Under the pieces are notes generated by a model that was not told where the DNA came from, ran no database searches, and saw only the letters and a list, made by a program, of their open reading frames with translations. Positions 42,130 to 52,850 of a DNA stretch of 64,000 nucleotides are shown here, one piece after another; positions within the stretch are counted from its first letter, which is position 1; every line of letters starts with the position of its first letter. The stretch is from NCBI GenBank assembly GCA_036250195.1, contig JAVHZZ010000001.1, positions 392,906,783 to 392,970,782 of the forward strand, in the 5' to 3' direction. Made by a program: the position numbers and the translations under genes. This DNA comes from Mixophyes australis (Eukaryota > Chordata > Amphibia > Anura > Limnodynastidae).

Positions 42130-44790
42130 AGTAGAATTACAAGTAGAATCTTTTTTTTTATGTAGATGTGGCTGGCAAGTCAATGATATCAAGTGCTGTA
42201 CATGTCTTGTAAGAAATATAGTTAAAATGAGCTCTTTCAGTGGGTATGGTCAATGGGATTAGTGTCTTGGATGGGAAGGCATGAATCTTCATGTGAGTCT
42301 TTGTAGAGCCAAAATAATGGGGAATGGGGATTACTGCCATTATGTCTTTGTGGGTGGTAGGGTTTTTGTGCATATCATTTTCATTATTATTTAGAATGAA
42401 TTGTGTTTTAATAATACAGTTATTTTTAATGTTTAAAGAAAATAAAAAAATATGTCGGTGTCATATGGGACTGCAGGTGTAACCTTTCATATAAAAATAG
42501 AAAACAGCCAACCAGCAGCATCTGCTGCTCATCAGGGGGTTCCCTTTGGTTTTTGGAACCCCATTTAAACTTTTATATCCTCCACCTCATTCCTGGAAGC
42601 CTTGTGGCTTGTTATCCCTGCATTACAAAATATGGCTGTACGATACATAAGCTGTACAATGGATTTCATAAATAGGAAATCACCAGTAATTAGTGGTATG
42701 CACTGATTTGGAGGTAATTCATTTGCAGAAATGTCCATCCTTCTTATGTGTGTACAGTCACTTTCTTGATTTGGGACAGTCCTGCCAAAAACTCCACTAT
42801 TGGGAGTTATTCACACTTACACTCATGCACATACCCACACATGAAGGTACTGATACGTTCATATGTATCGTCAGCAATAAAGATTCTCCAATGCGATCAC
42901 TGTGGTTCCAATGCACATAAGGTTTTATTAGCAAAGAGTTTTAAGGGCAAAGTTTGGTATACATACACATGGGCCCGTTGGCACCAACACAAACTTCAAT
43001 CAGAACGCTTTGGTTTTCAAAGTCAGACACAGCTACAATTTATACACTGCACAGTTGAAAAAAATCAATGACATCACAAAGTACACAGTAACAGTATTCC
43101 AGTCTTCATTCATAGGTTGAAGGGTCTTGGCCTCACAAGAACTCGGTACAACATTGATTGATTCTTCTGGTCTTTGTTCCTTAGAATTGCCAGCTGTCCT
43201 CCAGATTCCCATCTCTAGTCCTGTTTTAACTGTTTTTTAGGACCCCTGTGAGCTGGACATTTAGTGTATGAAAATGCGATATTATTTATAACTAGCGTTC
43301 GATTGGTGTGAATGCTACAGTAGTAACACAGGAAAAGTTCCCATAAATATGCGAACAGAATGAGAAAACAGAATCGCTGTAATTCAAATGATGGAAACAT
43401 TAATTTGCCTTTTAACCACAATATATTTTATATGAAAAGATAAAAAATACATTAAACATATTTAAAAGTGATGATAATAATTATGATGAGTATGAATCTC
43501 ATCACAGCGAATTGTAGTGTACAGAAATAATTAATTACCTCCTTCATCCAATTAATAAACTTTGACAGTACAGACAGCAGTTGTCATCAAAGTATTCCAA
43601 GTTTAAATGAGTGTTTCATTATAAAGTTCTACTGAAATAAAAAATAGACTCTCCACTGTGTGTGCTCACATTACCCCACTGAGAGCATGTCACATGTGGG
43701 GTGTGCACCATCTGACATGCAATGTCCTATAGTAAGGAGTACACTATTGTGCTAGGCTGGTGTGGGTGTAGGTGTGTGTGCGCAACTGAACATGGGTTCC
43801 TCCACCTAGTAGAACTAGAAATAGGTAATACTTATCTATACGTAGTCGTACAGCACAGGCTGTAGTGGGCTGCCGTGGTGTGGTATCACAGCTGTTATCC
43901 TTGGGGTGTAGTCATTGAGGAGGGGTCGTGGTTTGTGGAATCCGATTTTCTTTTGGTCGTTGAGCTAGGGGTTGATAGGGTAGAACAATGAGTGTGGAAA
44001 AAGATATTTGTTTGGTGTAATATAGTGGAAGAGGGATAGATGGAAAGGGAAAGGTGGGAGAAGTAGTGTGTAGAAGAGAGGAAGTCGGAAAGGGGTGTAT
44101 ATGTAGGTAAGGTAAGCTAGAGAATCAGGTGTGTGGGAGATACAATATTGGTGGGTAGGATGGGTGAGGGGTCAGTAGAGTGATACTTCCAGATGTTGGT
44201 GATAGTGAGTCTATTCAGGTGGATAAAGGTGTATGGTGAGCGTGCCTGGGGAGGCAATATGAAGAAGGAGGGAGTGCGGGCAGCTGAATAAGTTATAGGG
44301 ACTGGGGCACCTATATGTATAGGGGACTTGAATATGGATGGAGAGAGCAAGTTCCAAATTTGTGACAAATAATAGATGGTGTGCACAAACAAGTATATAA
44401 TTATGGAATAGAAAATATAGGGATAGACCAAGTCATCATAACAGAACAAGGGGGAAGGCTAGTAGTTAGAGTTAGGGTGTACCGGTCTACACACAGTTAC
44501 TATCAGACTACCTGTGCAGCACGAAAGCAAAACCTTCTGTAAAACTAGCAGAGGAAGGACGCTCAGTTGTGATACATGCCGTGAAGGACAGCAGCTGACT
44601 ATTTTAAGACCTCTATTGTCACTTATTCATATTTCCTGTCTCCGCCTTCTGCTGTCTCTCCTCGTTCCAACTGAACCACATCACCAGTAGTTGCACAAAA
44701 ATGCCTGTCACCAATGGCTGCTTTGTTAATGAGGGCTGATAATGCTGCTACCTATCAATAGTCATCCCCCATCGGCTGCTAAATTATATA
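42130..44790. other. No recognised gene
   Basis: Mixed sequence. A short AGCAGCATCTGCTGCT palindrome lies at 42516-42531. The open frames at 42693-43071 and 44117-44449 have no recognisable domains. The G/T-rich stretch 43900-44480 may be an old repeat. Confidence 0.4.
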
Positions 44791-44799
44791 TCAAGTGTT

Positions 44800-44915
44800 C
44801 CCCACACCTCTTAGATTATAATCTCATTTGTGTAGGGCCATTCATAATCCTCTCAATTTACAGCACTGTGTTATATGTCAGCGCTTTATAAATAAAAGAT
44901 ATTAATAAGATAATA
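44800..44915 (+). repeat. LINE/SINE 3' tail
   Basis: GTTATATGTCAGCGCTTTAT followed by AAATAAAAGATATTAATAAG, the same tail type as at 25590 and 27905. Confidence 0.6.
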
Positions 44916-45350
44916 CCCATACAGTTAGCAATGGATAGCTCCAAATTTTTTAGGGTAACGTATCAACACTCAGGCACTCTCATTCTAATCTTGTAATGAA
45001 GTTATTGGTAGGAAAAGAAACATTTCCATCAGTTTAAAGAGCAAATCCACTTCAGGCCAAATCCTGTCCATCTTACCTCCCCTCATCCCCCATGTGCTAA
45101 TTAGAAGAGTTCCCCCCTTCTTTTGAGCCCTATGTGAGAAACATAAAAGTATCCTACTAATACTGATGTCATGTATGGGCACAATATCATTGCTCTTATC
45201 TAGGTAGCAGTGCCAATGTTATGGCATTGGAGATTATCTGTTATATAGTGTCCCCCGTTATGTGGTCACACTACACTATTCCTAATGAAGCCCACTGTTA
45301 ATAGTATGCACTGAATGTAGGCAATGGGTTAAAATTACAGTTTCACTGAC

Positions 45351-45519
45351 CTGATGTTCACACTGATCCAGCTTATCAAAGAGCTCTTTGGTCAAAGCCT
45401 CCTTCTTCTGCAGAGATTTCCTGACTGTGCCCAACTGATACAGCTTTGCTGTTGCTTCCCGGAGTATCTGCTCTTTTTCCACAACAGCATTTTCAAGAAA
45501 TGTGTTCCTGTTTGTTAAC
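45351..45519 (-). other. Candidate host exon encoding a coiled-coil segment
   Basis: Read on the minus strand, the exon follows TTTTTCTTAG (acceptor) and ends CATCAG|GTCAGT (strong donor). Its 169 bp are open: one base completing a codon, then 56 codons beginning LTNRNTFLENAVVEKEQIL and ending DKLDQCEHQ. Charged residues (VEKEQILREATAKLYQL, RKSLQKKEALTKELFDKL) give the heptad-like pattern of a coiled coil. I cannot name the protein. The combination of both splice sites and coherent composition makes a real or recently lost exon likely. A partial duplicate lies upstream at 46023-46072. Confidence 0.55.
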
Positions 45520-45563
45520 CTAAGAAAAAGTTTTTATATATCTAAACCTAGACAAAAGATGTA

Positions 45564-46007
45564 CTAACAAAGTGTATTCAATATAACTTGACGGGGAAGA
45601 ATTCCCTTTAAGTGCTTTTCAGCTTCTTGATTCTGCTGCCGCCAGTACTGGGATAGTTGCAAACGTTTATTTTCATTCAGTAAGAAAGTAGTGTGGGAAA
45701 TTCTCACTATTAAATTCCCAATGATCAGTAAGCTCCAAGATAATTCAACCAACCAAGCGTTTATGAAAGTGTTACACCTGTAGTATTGCACAATGATCCA
45801 AGATAAATGATAATCCCTTATCCAATGAGTAAATCGTTCACCGGAGTAAAACAAAGACAGTAAAGAGACTGTGCAGATTATAACTGTGGTGAAAAGACAC
45901 AGAGCAGCCGGTAAAGTCTGCATAACACTGCCAGCAATATGCGGTACCAGGATGGAGATATTTATACCCAGCTGTAAGGGGAAGTAGTGGGGCCTATTTA
46001 CTAACAT
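45564..46007 (-). other. Unidentified 147-codon open frame with hydrophobic segments
   Basis: This open frame lies between the candidate exon and its duplicate. It predicts about three hydrophobic stretches (LPAALCLFTTVIICTVSLL, WLVELSWSLLIIGNLIVRI) and a charged Q-rich C-terminus (YWRQQNQEAEKHLKG). AT-rich DNA readily yields hydrophobic frames by chance, and the first codons overlap a repeat end (GGGGCCTATTTACTAAC at 45986). I recognise no family. It could be intronic noise. Confidence 0.2.
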
Positions 46008-46022
46008 GACATTGCCACTTAT

Positions 46023-46072
46023 CTAATTTTTCCAGCAGAGTGTACTCCAGGAATGAGTTCCTGTTCGTGGAA
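46023..46072 (-). pseudogene. Partial duplicate of the coiled-coil exon
   Basis: The minus strand reads CTTAG|TTCCACGAACAGG and translates as STNRNSFLEYTLLEK, aligning without gaps to LTNRNTFLENAVVEK of the exon at 45351-45519. The two stretches agree at about 70% of some 56 positions, including the acceptor AG. The duplicate lacks the rest of the exon. Confidence 0.5.
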
Positions 46073-46143
46073 CTAAGAAATATTGGGTAAGAGCATTAGT
46101 GACTTTCAGAGCAGATAAAGCTGAAAATTCACTCATCTCATCT

Positions 46144-46219
46144 CAGGGCCCTCTTAACAACATTGTGGGCCCTCGGGCAAAGCAGTACACCGGGGCCCCT
46201 ACCTGTATATGTATATGTG

Positions 46220-46257
<38 letters not shown>

Positions 46258-46262
46258 AGTTA
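46144..46262. mobile_element. Truncated hAT MITE, relative of 26202-26476, with (AT)n
   Basis: It starts CAGGGCCCTCTTAACAACAT and continues GGGCCCTCGGGCAAAGCAGT as in the copy at 26202. It then enters (TATG)n/(AT)n at 46203-46256. No right end or second target octamer is found. Confidence 0.75.
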
Positions 46263-46545
46263 ACCCGTGCATGATACTCATGCATTCTAGTCAAATCAAG
46301 CTACTTAAGGTGTTAAAAAGGTTCTTGTCATCTTCATTGCCACACACACACGCCGCTAGACTATTATATATTAGATAATGCTAAGAATTTAGTAGGTCAG
46401 TGTAGTATATAACTCCGCCCAGCAGGTGGCGCTCCAGCTTGAGCACTCTGTCACCCGGTAGTTTTTTCCACACACACAGACACACACACTAACACACGCC
46501 GCTAGGCTTTTATATATTAGATATATATATATATATATAGATGCT
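46263..46545. repeat. Repeat with CGCCGCTAG and TATATATTAGAT motifs, two units
   Basis: CACACACACGCCGCTAGACT...TATATATTAGAT (46343-46376) recurs as ACACACGCCGCTAGGCTT...TATATATTAGAT (46491-46523), each preceded by a CA-rich stretch. This is a known-looking interspersed repeat type that I cannot class. A microsatellite follows at 46522-46539. Confidence 0.6.
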
Positions 46546-46848
46546 GAAAAATCAGCAAACATATAATAAATATAGAAAAAGAAGCATAAAAAACAGCAGA
46601 GTGGAAAAATTATAAGGCAAACTGTTTTGTAGTGTTGGTAGGGCCCACACGCGTTTCACCCTGGGTAATGGCTTCCCCAGTGGGTTCTGCGTGCAGAATG
46701 GTCAGCCATCTTGGGACTCCATCAATTTGTATTGTCGGGCTGACTTTGGCGCCAAAAATACTTAAATTTCATTGGTTGCTGTTATCGTTGGTGGTATAGC
46801 GTTATATGATTGGTCTTGGTGGAATAGTGGCCAGTTATTGCGCTAGGT

Positions 46849-47040
46849 CAGGGTTTCCCAAAACCAGTCCTCAGGGCTCCCTAACAGTGCAGGTTTTCTG
46901 GATCACATGTGACATAATTAGGACCACCTGTGGATCTGTTACACTGTGTCAGTCAGTAATGAATACACCTGTGCTCCAGCAAGGAGATATGAAAACATGC
47001 ACTGTTGGGGAACCCTGAGGACTGGGTTTGGGAAACCCTG
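46849..47040. mobile_element. hAT MITE, 8-bp target duplication CGCTAGGT
   Basis: The 192-bp element starts CAGGGTTTCCCAAAACCAG and ends CTGGGTTTGGGAAACCCTG. The arms extend through TCCTCAGGG/CCCTGAGGA and CAGTGCAGGTTTTC/GAAAACATGCACTG. It is flanked by CGCTAGGT at 46841-46848 and 47041-47048. Confidence 0.93.
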
Positions 47041-47224
47041 CGCTAGGTGGTTAGCTGTTTTAGGTGTCGGGCATGCTAATTTAAATGTCCGGTCACGTTG
47101 GCAAAGTGGGGAGATGCGCACGCATCTCCTGACTCGGATGCAGGCGCCATCTTTGTTTAGGGAGATGCGCGTGCTTCTCTGTGTTATGGTTCTCGGGTGC
47201 ATTACTGTGCATGCCTGGGTTGTG

Positions 47225-47292
47225 CCGGGTGTAAATTTATCAAGATGCTGGTTTGAAAAAGTGTAGATGTTGCCTACAGCAACCAATCCTTC
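47225..47292. repeat. Fragment of the 5391-type fold-back MITE
   Basis: GTTTGAAAAAGTGTAGATGT then TGCCTACAGCAACCAATCC matches the left arm of the element at 5391. The right arm is missing. Confidence 0.7.
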
Positions 47293-47299
47293 AGTGAAA

Positions 47300-48250
47300 A
47301 CTCCAGTGGGGGATAACTTCAAACTGACTCAGAGGCAGAACTGTTATTAAGTCTGGCATATTCTATGTGGAGGTCTCTACCTTTTAATATCCTATCAGAC
47401 CAACTTAGCCAAATAATATAATATCCACTCCTAATTTATACTTGTAATGAATTGCAAACTACACGATCATGGTGATATCAATTTTTGATGAAACCGGTTA
47501 TAAAGAAATTGTGTGATCTAGGGAATAGAAGCACTGTCACCCTTTTCTTAGCAGTACTTAAATTGCATTTCAATTGATTTGTATACTGATAAATAGCACA
47601 GAGCATGTACCGTATATATAAAGGCTGCCAAAAGAGCCTGGAACCTCTGTACAATGTCTCTAATAAAAATGAATAACTTTGCATTATCAGTTCATATTAT
47701 TTATAATTTAATAATATGATGTTCTGGGAACTTTTCTGGCCTCTTACCAACTGCTTTTAAGTAGACACAGAACAAATTGTACCATAAAATTAAGTAAGTA
47801 GATTAGTCATTATGCAAAGCTTAGATAGAAAGTAATGTAAAAGTTTATTTTTGTCTTAAGTGGACATGAACATAAATGGTCATGGTTTAATGTCCGTTTA
47901 TCTTGCATACTTTCTAGTACCATAAACATATGACAATTTGTAAGCCATATAGGTCCCACTCCTAAAAAAATACACCTTAACCAAACATGTAATAAATTCA
48001 AGGTTCTTTAAAATGTAGTGAGATATAGTATAACTATATAGTTTAAATAATGTATCAATCCGCAATGTTGAGTTACCGTAGTAACTGAAACTATTGCCAG
48101 CGGCCAGCGACGCAGCTAATTGAATACCCCCATAGTGTCTACTGATGGGTAGGATATGTGGACCTCCACAGTTATTTAACATACTAACCAACTGGAGTTC
48201 ATTCACAATTTATGACGGAAAATTAGCAGTGAATTGCCCAAATTGAGCCA
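47300..48250 (-). pseudogene. Possible decayed coding sequence, unidentified
   Basis: The minus-strand frame from 48206 reads MLNNCGGPHILPISRHYGG, then AASLAAGNSFSYYGNSTLR. This is more protein-like than the surroundings, and it is followed downstream by shorter open pieces with stops. I recognise no family. It may belong with the decayed coding region at 50966-52700 on the same strand, separated by the MITE, LTR and promoter elements between them. Chance cannot be excluded. Confidence 0.2.
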
Positions 48251-48488
48251 TGTTTCTTGGTTCACAAGTTTATATATTTGCATTTCTAGATGTAAGATTT
48301 CCTTTTAAATGTAATTTTTCACATTACTTGTACTATGCACATGGCAGCAAAAATTCTGTTCAATTGGGGGGTATATTTTTCTGCTCCACAATGAGTGGTG
48401 CAGATTTTTCTTTTTCAAGGTGATTGGCCAGGATCTCTTTTTTATGGCTTCTATTTGGGTATTTCATCCATTTCATTATGTACACTAT

Positions 48489-49540
48489 GGGCCTGATTTA
48501 GTTAAGAAAGTAAGTAAAAAAAAAAGGAGTATGCTTTCTGCTAGACAAAACCAGGTTGCAATACAACTGGTGCAAATTAGTTTATTATTTTGCACATAAG
48601 TAAAATATTGAATGTTTTGTCATGTAGCACACAAATACTTGATTTATTTTTTCCCTGAAATTTAAAGTTGATCTAGGACATACCCTACCCCAACTATAAA
48701 TCTGCCATCATATTTTAAATTTACCTCCCCCTTCAGTGCAGCATAGTTTTACCAAGGTGTTACGAGCTGTGGCAGTGCCCAGCCGCCGCGACTCTCTCAT
48801 AGGCGTCCCGGCCGTCACTATGATGACAGGGACGTCACTTCCGGGGCTCACCCCAGCCGTTGCCTAGGCAACGGTCGGGACGCTGAAGGAGAGAGCGCCG
48901 CGTCCCAGCAAAGGAGAACTGCTGGGCGTGTGCGCAAGTAGTAAACTAGCCTGTGGGCTAATTCTGTTTAATTTATTCCTTAGGCATAGGCTGGGGGCAG
49001 TTTCAGAGCTAGGCTCTTATTGGTCACACTGTGTATTTAAGGCAGGGAGGGCTTAGCCTCCCTGCCGGTTATAGCTTACAGTTCCTGTGTTGCTGCCTGC
49101 TGCTGTACTCCTGTACTCTTGGTGTTAAGCCCTTGGATTGTTGCCTGTCGTGTATGACCCCTGCCTGTTTCCTGGATTTGTCTTTTGCCTGTGCCCTTGA
49201 CCCTTTGGCTTGTACCTCCGTTTATGCTGATTTGCCCGTGACCTCGACCCTTGGCGTGTTTCCTGACGATTCTTCCTAGCAAGTGACCCCTGACCTCGGC
49301 CTGTTCTTTGGAATTGCTGTCTGCCATTACTCTCTGCTCCTGGGTTCCCCCACAGCTGGTACACGCCACACGACCCTCTGTAGTCTGCAGCCAAGTCTGT
49401 CCCCACCACTAGGGGCTCCAGTGAACACCTGACTGTCAGAGTAGACTCCGGGTGGTGTTGTACCGGTTGGAGGGGTTCCTGACACAAGGTACAAAGTTAC
49501 TCTTTTGTTTTTGCTTTTCTTTCATTAATGAATCAGGCCC
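48489..49540. mobile_element. MITE with GGGCCTGATT ends, split by a solo LTR
   Basis: It starts GGGCCTGATTTAGTTAAG and ends CATTAATGAATCAGGCCC, an imperfect inverted repeat. The inner arms (AAGTAAGTAAAAAA and TTACTCTTTTGTTTTTGC) also pair loosely. The LTR 48758-49484 lies inside. Without it the MITE is about 320 bp. The flanking duplication was not resolved. Confidence 0.7.
48758..49484 (+). mobile_element. Solo LTR, 5-bp target duplication CAAGG
   Basis: The 727-bp sequence starts TGTTACGAGCTGTGGC and ends GGGGTTCCTGACA, with CAAGG at 48753-48757 and 49485-49489. It carries CCGTTGCCTAGGCAACGG (an 18-bp palindrome at 48858-48875, allowing for its centre), GTGTATTTAAGG as a TATA-like box near 49030 and a GACGTCACTTCCGG segment. 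No internal genes remain. The solo LTR would arise by recombination between two LTRs. A Ty3/gypsy-type origin is inferred. Confidence 0.9.
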
Positions 49541-50660
49541 CACGTTGGTGTGGAGATGTGCCCCGATGCGGTGCCCGTGAAGAGGGCGAATATGGAAGCT
49601 GAGGACAAGGATGAAGAGAAAAGCGGTCTTCACTTACCCGTCTGTGGATCTGGGAAAGGTGAGTTGCATGCATTCTTCCTTGCAAGTCTCAGCTCCAGTA
49701 ACGGTGGGCAACTGAGCCAATCAGGGCTCAGCTTCCCCGTCGGACAATCAGCAGACGGTAAATGGAGCCAATCACGGCTCAACCCCGGCAGTTTGAATCT
49801 TTGGCGTCGTGGCGAGCTTTGATTGGCACAAAGCCGCTGGATGCCACCATCTTTAGTTTAGTCCGGCGGAATCCAGTAGAGAGGACGTTTATGGGACATC
49901 CAGAAGAAAAGAAGACGGCAGTGGCAGAAGTGGCTTGGAGCCCTTGTAAGAGATAGGCGGTACCCTGCCATGGGAAGACCCCGGGAGAACCACCGAGTCA
50001 AGAGAAGAAGACGGCGAAAGTGGCAGGGAACCCTTGTAAGAGTTAGGAGCTACCCTGCTACGAGAAGACGCTGGAAGAAGACAGCAGGAGAACACAGTGC
50101 CGAACGGGAGAATAGGTGGCGCCGGCTGGAGGGTCTGGAAGAACCGAAGACACCGGACACAAGCTGAGCATCCTGCGTGAAGCATGTAAGTATAATTGCT
50201 CCATGTTAGGTCTGTCACAAGGCCCATTGCACAGTTCGGGCACTAGGCCTGTGGGTAAGTAGTGGGCACAAGGCCCAGTCACATTAGAAGGTAGACAGGT
50301 TTATTTGGGGCATAAGGCCCATTAGTTTAGCTGGGCCCCAGTCCCATAGAGTTAGTAGGAGGGCATCAGCCCTTAGGTTAGAGGGACACAAGGCCCTGGT
50401 TAGGTTAGAAAGGGCATAAGGCCCTGGTAGTCAAAAGGGCACAAGGCCCATAGGCATTTAGGGTAGTGATTGGGCCCTAGGCCCATTAGTTAGTGATTGG
50501 GCACAAGGCCCTCAGTAGTTTGGGCATAAGGCTCAATATTGTAGCTGGGCGTTAGGCACTTATTGTTAGCAGGGTGCTAGGCCTTGCTAGGGTAGAAGGG
50601 CATTAGCCCTAGTGGTATTAGGCCCATGTTGATAGCAGGGAAGTAGGTCTTTATAGTGGT
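49541..50660 (+). repeat. Second copy of the promoter and palindrome-array element
   Basis: This is collinear, in inverse orientation, with 15551-18138: GTGGAGATG...GCCCGTGAAG start, GAGCCAATCAGGGCTC and GAGCCAATCACGGCTC (CCAAT boxes at 49717 and 49768), and a duplicated GGGAACCCTTGTAAGAGTTA block. GGCGCCGGCTGGAGGGTCTG follows near 50117. Then come GAGCATCCTGCG, a GTAAGT donor at 50186-50191 and the palindrome array. The left end abuts the MITE at 49540. The right end fades near 50660. Confidence 0.75.
50210..50640. repeat. Palindrome array, second copy
   Basis: Small inverted repeats such as GGGCACAAGGCCC, GGGGCATAAGGCCC, AGGGCATCAGCCCT, TGGGCCCTAGGCCCA and AGGGCATTAGCCCT are spaced 15 to 35 bp apart, the reverse-strand equivalent of the array at 16920-17400. 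Confidence 0.85.
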
Positions 50661-50965
50661 TTAAGAGAACACAAATGCAATAGTGCACCCAAGTCACAAA
50701 TGAGCTTACACTGCGGAAATAAATTTAATTGATTTATTGTTATAAAATATAAAATGTATTTAAATAAATAATAAATACATAAAATACCAATCTGTATGTA
50801 TTATCAAATAGTGCTGTATAGCTAAAGAACATGTATCTTGTGCTATAGCCAATGATCCCAATCAAATAAGCATAAAGGATCATACAATGAAATACACTGG
50901 AAAAAAGTCCTCAAATATATATAGATAATCCTCAAAATAGGAAGAGAATACAAAATGTCTGACAA

Positions 50966-51241
50966 TCAGGCTAATTCAATTCCTCTGATTCCGATGGAAT
51001 GGAAGAAAAAATTAATACCATAGGTGCCAATGGAAATGAGGAAATTTAAAATTGCAGAGTAAATTTTAATGTGTCCACCTGGACTTGGCTGGTAATCAGC
51101 AATAAAGAATTCCGCTTTTAGTTTGTAGTAATTAAAAGCACCATATAAAGCTGCACATAAGAGAAAGTGTGAAGGACTGTATAAAATACAAACTTTTATC
51201 AACATCAAGTATGGTAATTGTATAAAAGAGATTAAAGGCAT
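50966..51241 (-). pseudogene. Unidentified 91-codon frame with hydrophobic segments
   Basis: The frame reads MPLISFIQLPYLMLIKV at its start and GAFNYYKLKAEFFIADYQ in the middle, with hydrophobic stretches around it. It lies directly downstream (minus strand) of the decayed region 51300-52700 and may be its C-terminal continuation. No family recognised. Confidence 0.25.
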
Positions 51242-51299
51242 CGTTGTTTCCTTTGTGCCCTATGCACTCAAATATAACTCAATCAGCAGGTATATAAAA

Positions 51300-52700
51300 A
51301 TGAATGGTGGAAACCACATCTAGTAAATAGGAGGGGATATCAATAATGGCCCCAGGCATAATTTATTATCTGATATCATTTCTCCTACACTTTTTACAGC
51401 ATTTTCTTGTTCTCGCTGAGCCTCTATCTGACAATATAAATCATTCAAGTCAGAGGCCAGTTTCTTTGCTTGGCCTGTCTATTAATTTCAGTCACAGACA
51501 CTATATTGGATAGCGCTAATATATAATGCTTGAGTTATTTAGCTTAGTTTACCCAACTCAGTCTGAATGAGCCTTTCAATATTCTCATAAAGATCAGTGA
51601 CATCTTGATAGGGGATAGCAGACCCAGTGCTTCCATCTTCCATTACATCACCTTAAGAAAGTTTCATGAAAGGAGCCTGTTTAATGACATCCTGTCCTTT
51701 TGGGCTATAAAACGGCATCACTACAGGAGTCACCAAACCATTGAAAATTTAAGGTTTTTTTAATTGCAAAAGTGCGCCATTATTTTTTTATTTTATGGTG
51801 AAAATGGTATCACCATTCATTTGAACTACATTATGGTAAAATTGCAATCCAACATAAGCTAGTCACTGAGAAAGAGTCCTAATGCACAGTAAATGAGTCT
51901 ATGTAGGGATTGGGGTATTACCATTCCACATTTCATAGTTTACACCTTGGCTAATATCATAAGGTATGTAGTGGACTGGGTTACAGACATGTATTCAACC
52001 TGACTCTTGAATCTCAGCTTTTCAAGCCTTATTTACCAATAGAATATTACATAGCAAACTGCCAGCCCTTCCAGGTATTATTCCTTTTATTCCAGATACA
52101 CTAGTTATTTGGAAATACTTGAAACAGTTGGTATCCTCTATCAAATGCATACTACTTTGTGAGCATTTTAATTTTTTACATGAGTCTTTATATTTGGTCC
52201 TTAAAATTGGGGCCATCAAAGGGCAAACAAACAATGGGAAAATTATCCACTATTATTATTCGCATGGGAAAAGATTATTTACATTTCACAAAGTATGATT
52301 TCATCCATCAAAAGCAGATCATTTCCTTTTGGAAATCCCTGGTAGTGAATCAAAGGCGGGAAGCCTCTTTATCATGCATATATATTCACCAGGTCAATAT
52401 TTCAAGCATCATTGGAATCTACTAATATATTGAAAAGGGTATTATAATTCTCAATACCACATGGTTTTCATAAAATGTTTAGGGGCCTTCAGAAAGCGAG
52501 AAAAGTAATCATTAACACTGCTTGAAGGATAATATGTAATCCATATAACATATTTGGCTTTTCAATTACCAATGGAAAAGCTTGAGTCTGGAAATTCTCA
52601 CAGGTGCATCCATTTGCTACTGCCAGATGTGAATGTAAATAATCCCAGTCTATCACTTTTCCATTTTGATCCAGGAAAAGAATGTTTCTTTAGCATTTCA
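51300..52700 (-). pseudogene. Decayed protein-coding region, unidentified, with a helical segment
   Basis: Minus-strand readings give unusually long open stretches for such AT-rich DNA. These include LFLDQNGKVIDWDYLHSHLA (52600-52680), a 70-codon piece at 52022-52234 with several cysteines, VVMPFYSPKGQDVIKQAPF (about 51670-51740), and a charged helical run TGQAKKLASDLNDLYCQIEA (about 51420-51480). Pieces lie in order with frame changes and stops between them. The mix of cysteines, a heptad-like helix and a hydrophobic end could suit a membrane glycoprotein of an old viral or retroelement insertion, but that is speculation. I do not recognise it. Confidence 0.3.
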
Positions 52701-52733
52701 TCTCTTCTGTGTATGGTTTGCATAATTCTAAAG

Positions 52734-52850
52734 GTTACATAGTCACATAGTTATCTAGGTTGAAAAAAGACATGGCCTTCGAGTTCAACCCTTCATCCTC
52801 AAAATCCCAAATTGATCCAGAGGATCAACTGGGCTAAACATTTATATAGT
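52734..52850. repeat. Interspersed repeat with CATAGTTATCTAGGTTGAAAAA core
   Basis: TACATAGTCACATAGTTATC, then AGGTTGAAAAAAGACATGG, GAGTTCAACCCTTC and TTGATCCAGAGGAT is a pattern I know as a widespread vertebrate, especially amphibian, interspersed repeat. Copy boundaries are approximate. Confidence 0.6.

Noticed and set aside
45564..46007. Membrane protein gene
   Set aside because: Hydrophobic open frames arise readily in AT-rich DNA, and no family is recognisable. Kept only as a low-confidence feature because of its position between the two exon-like copies.
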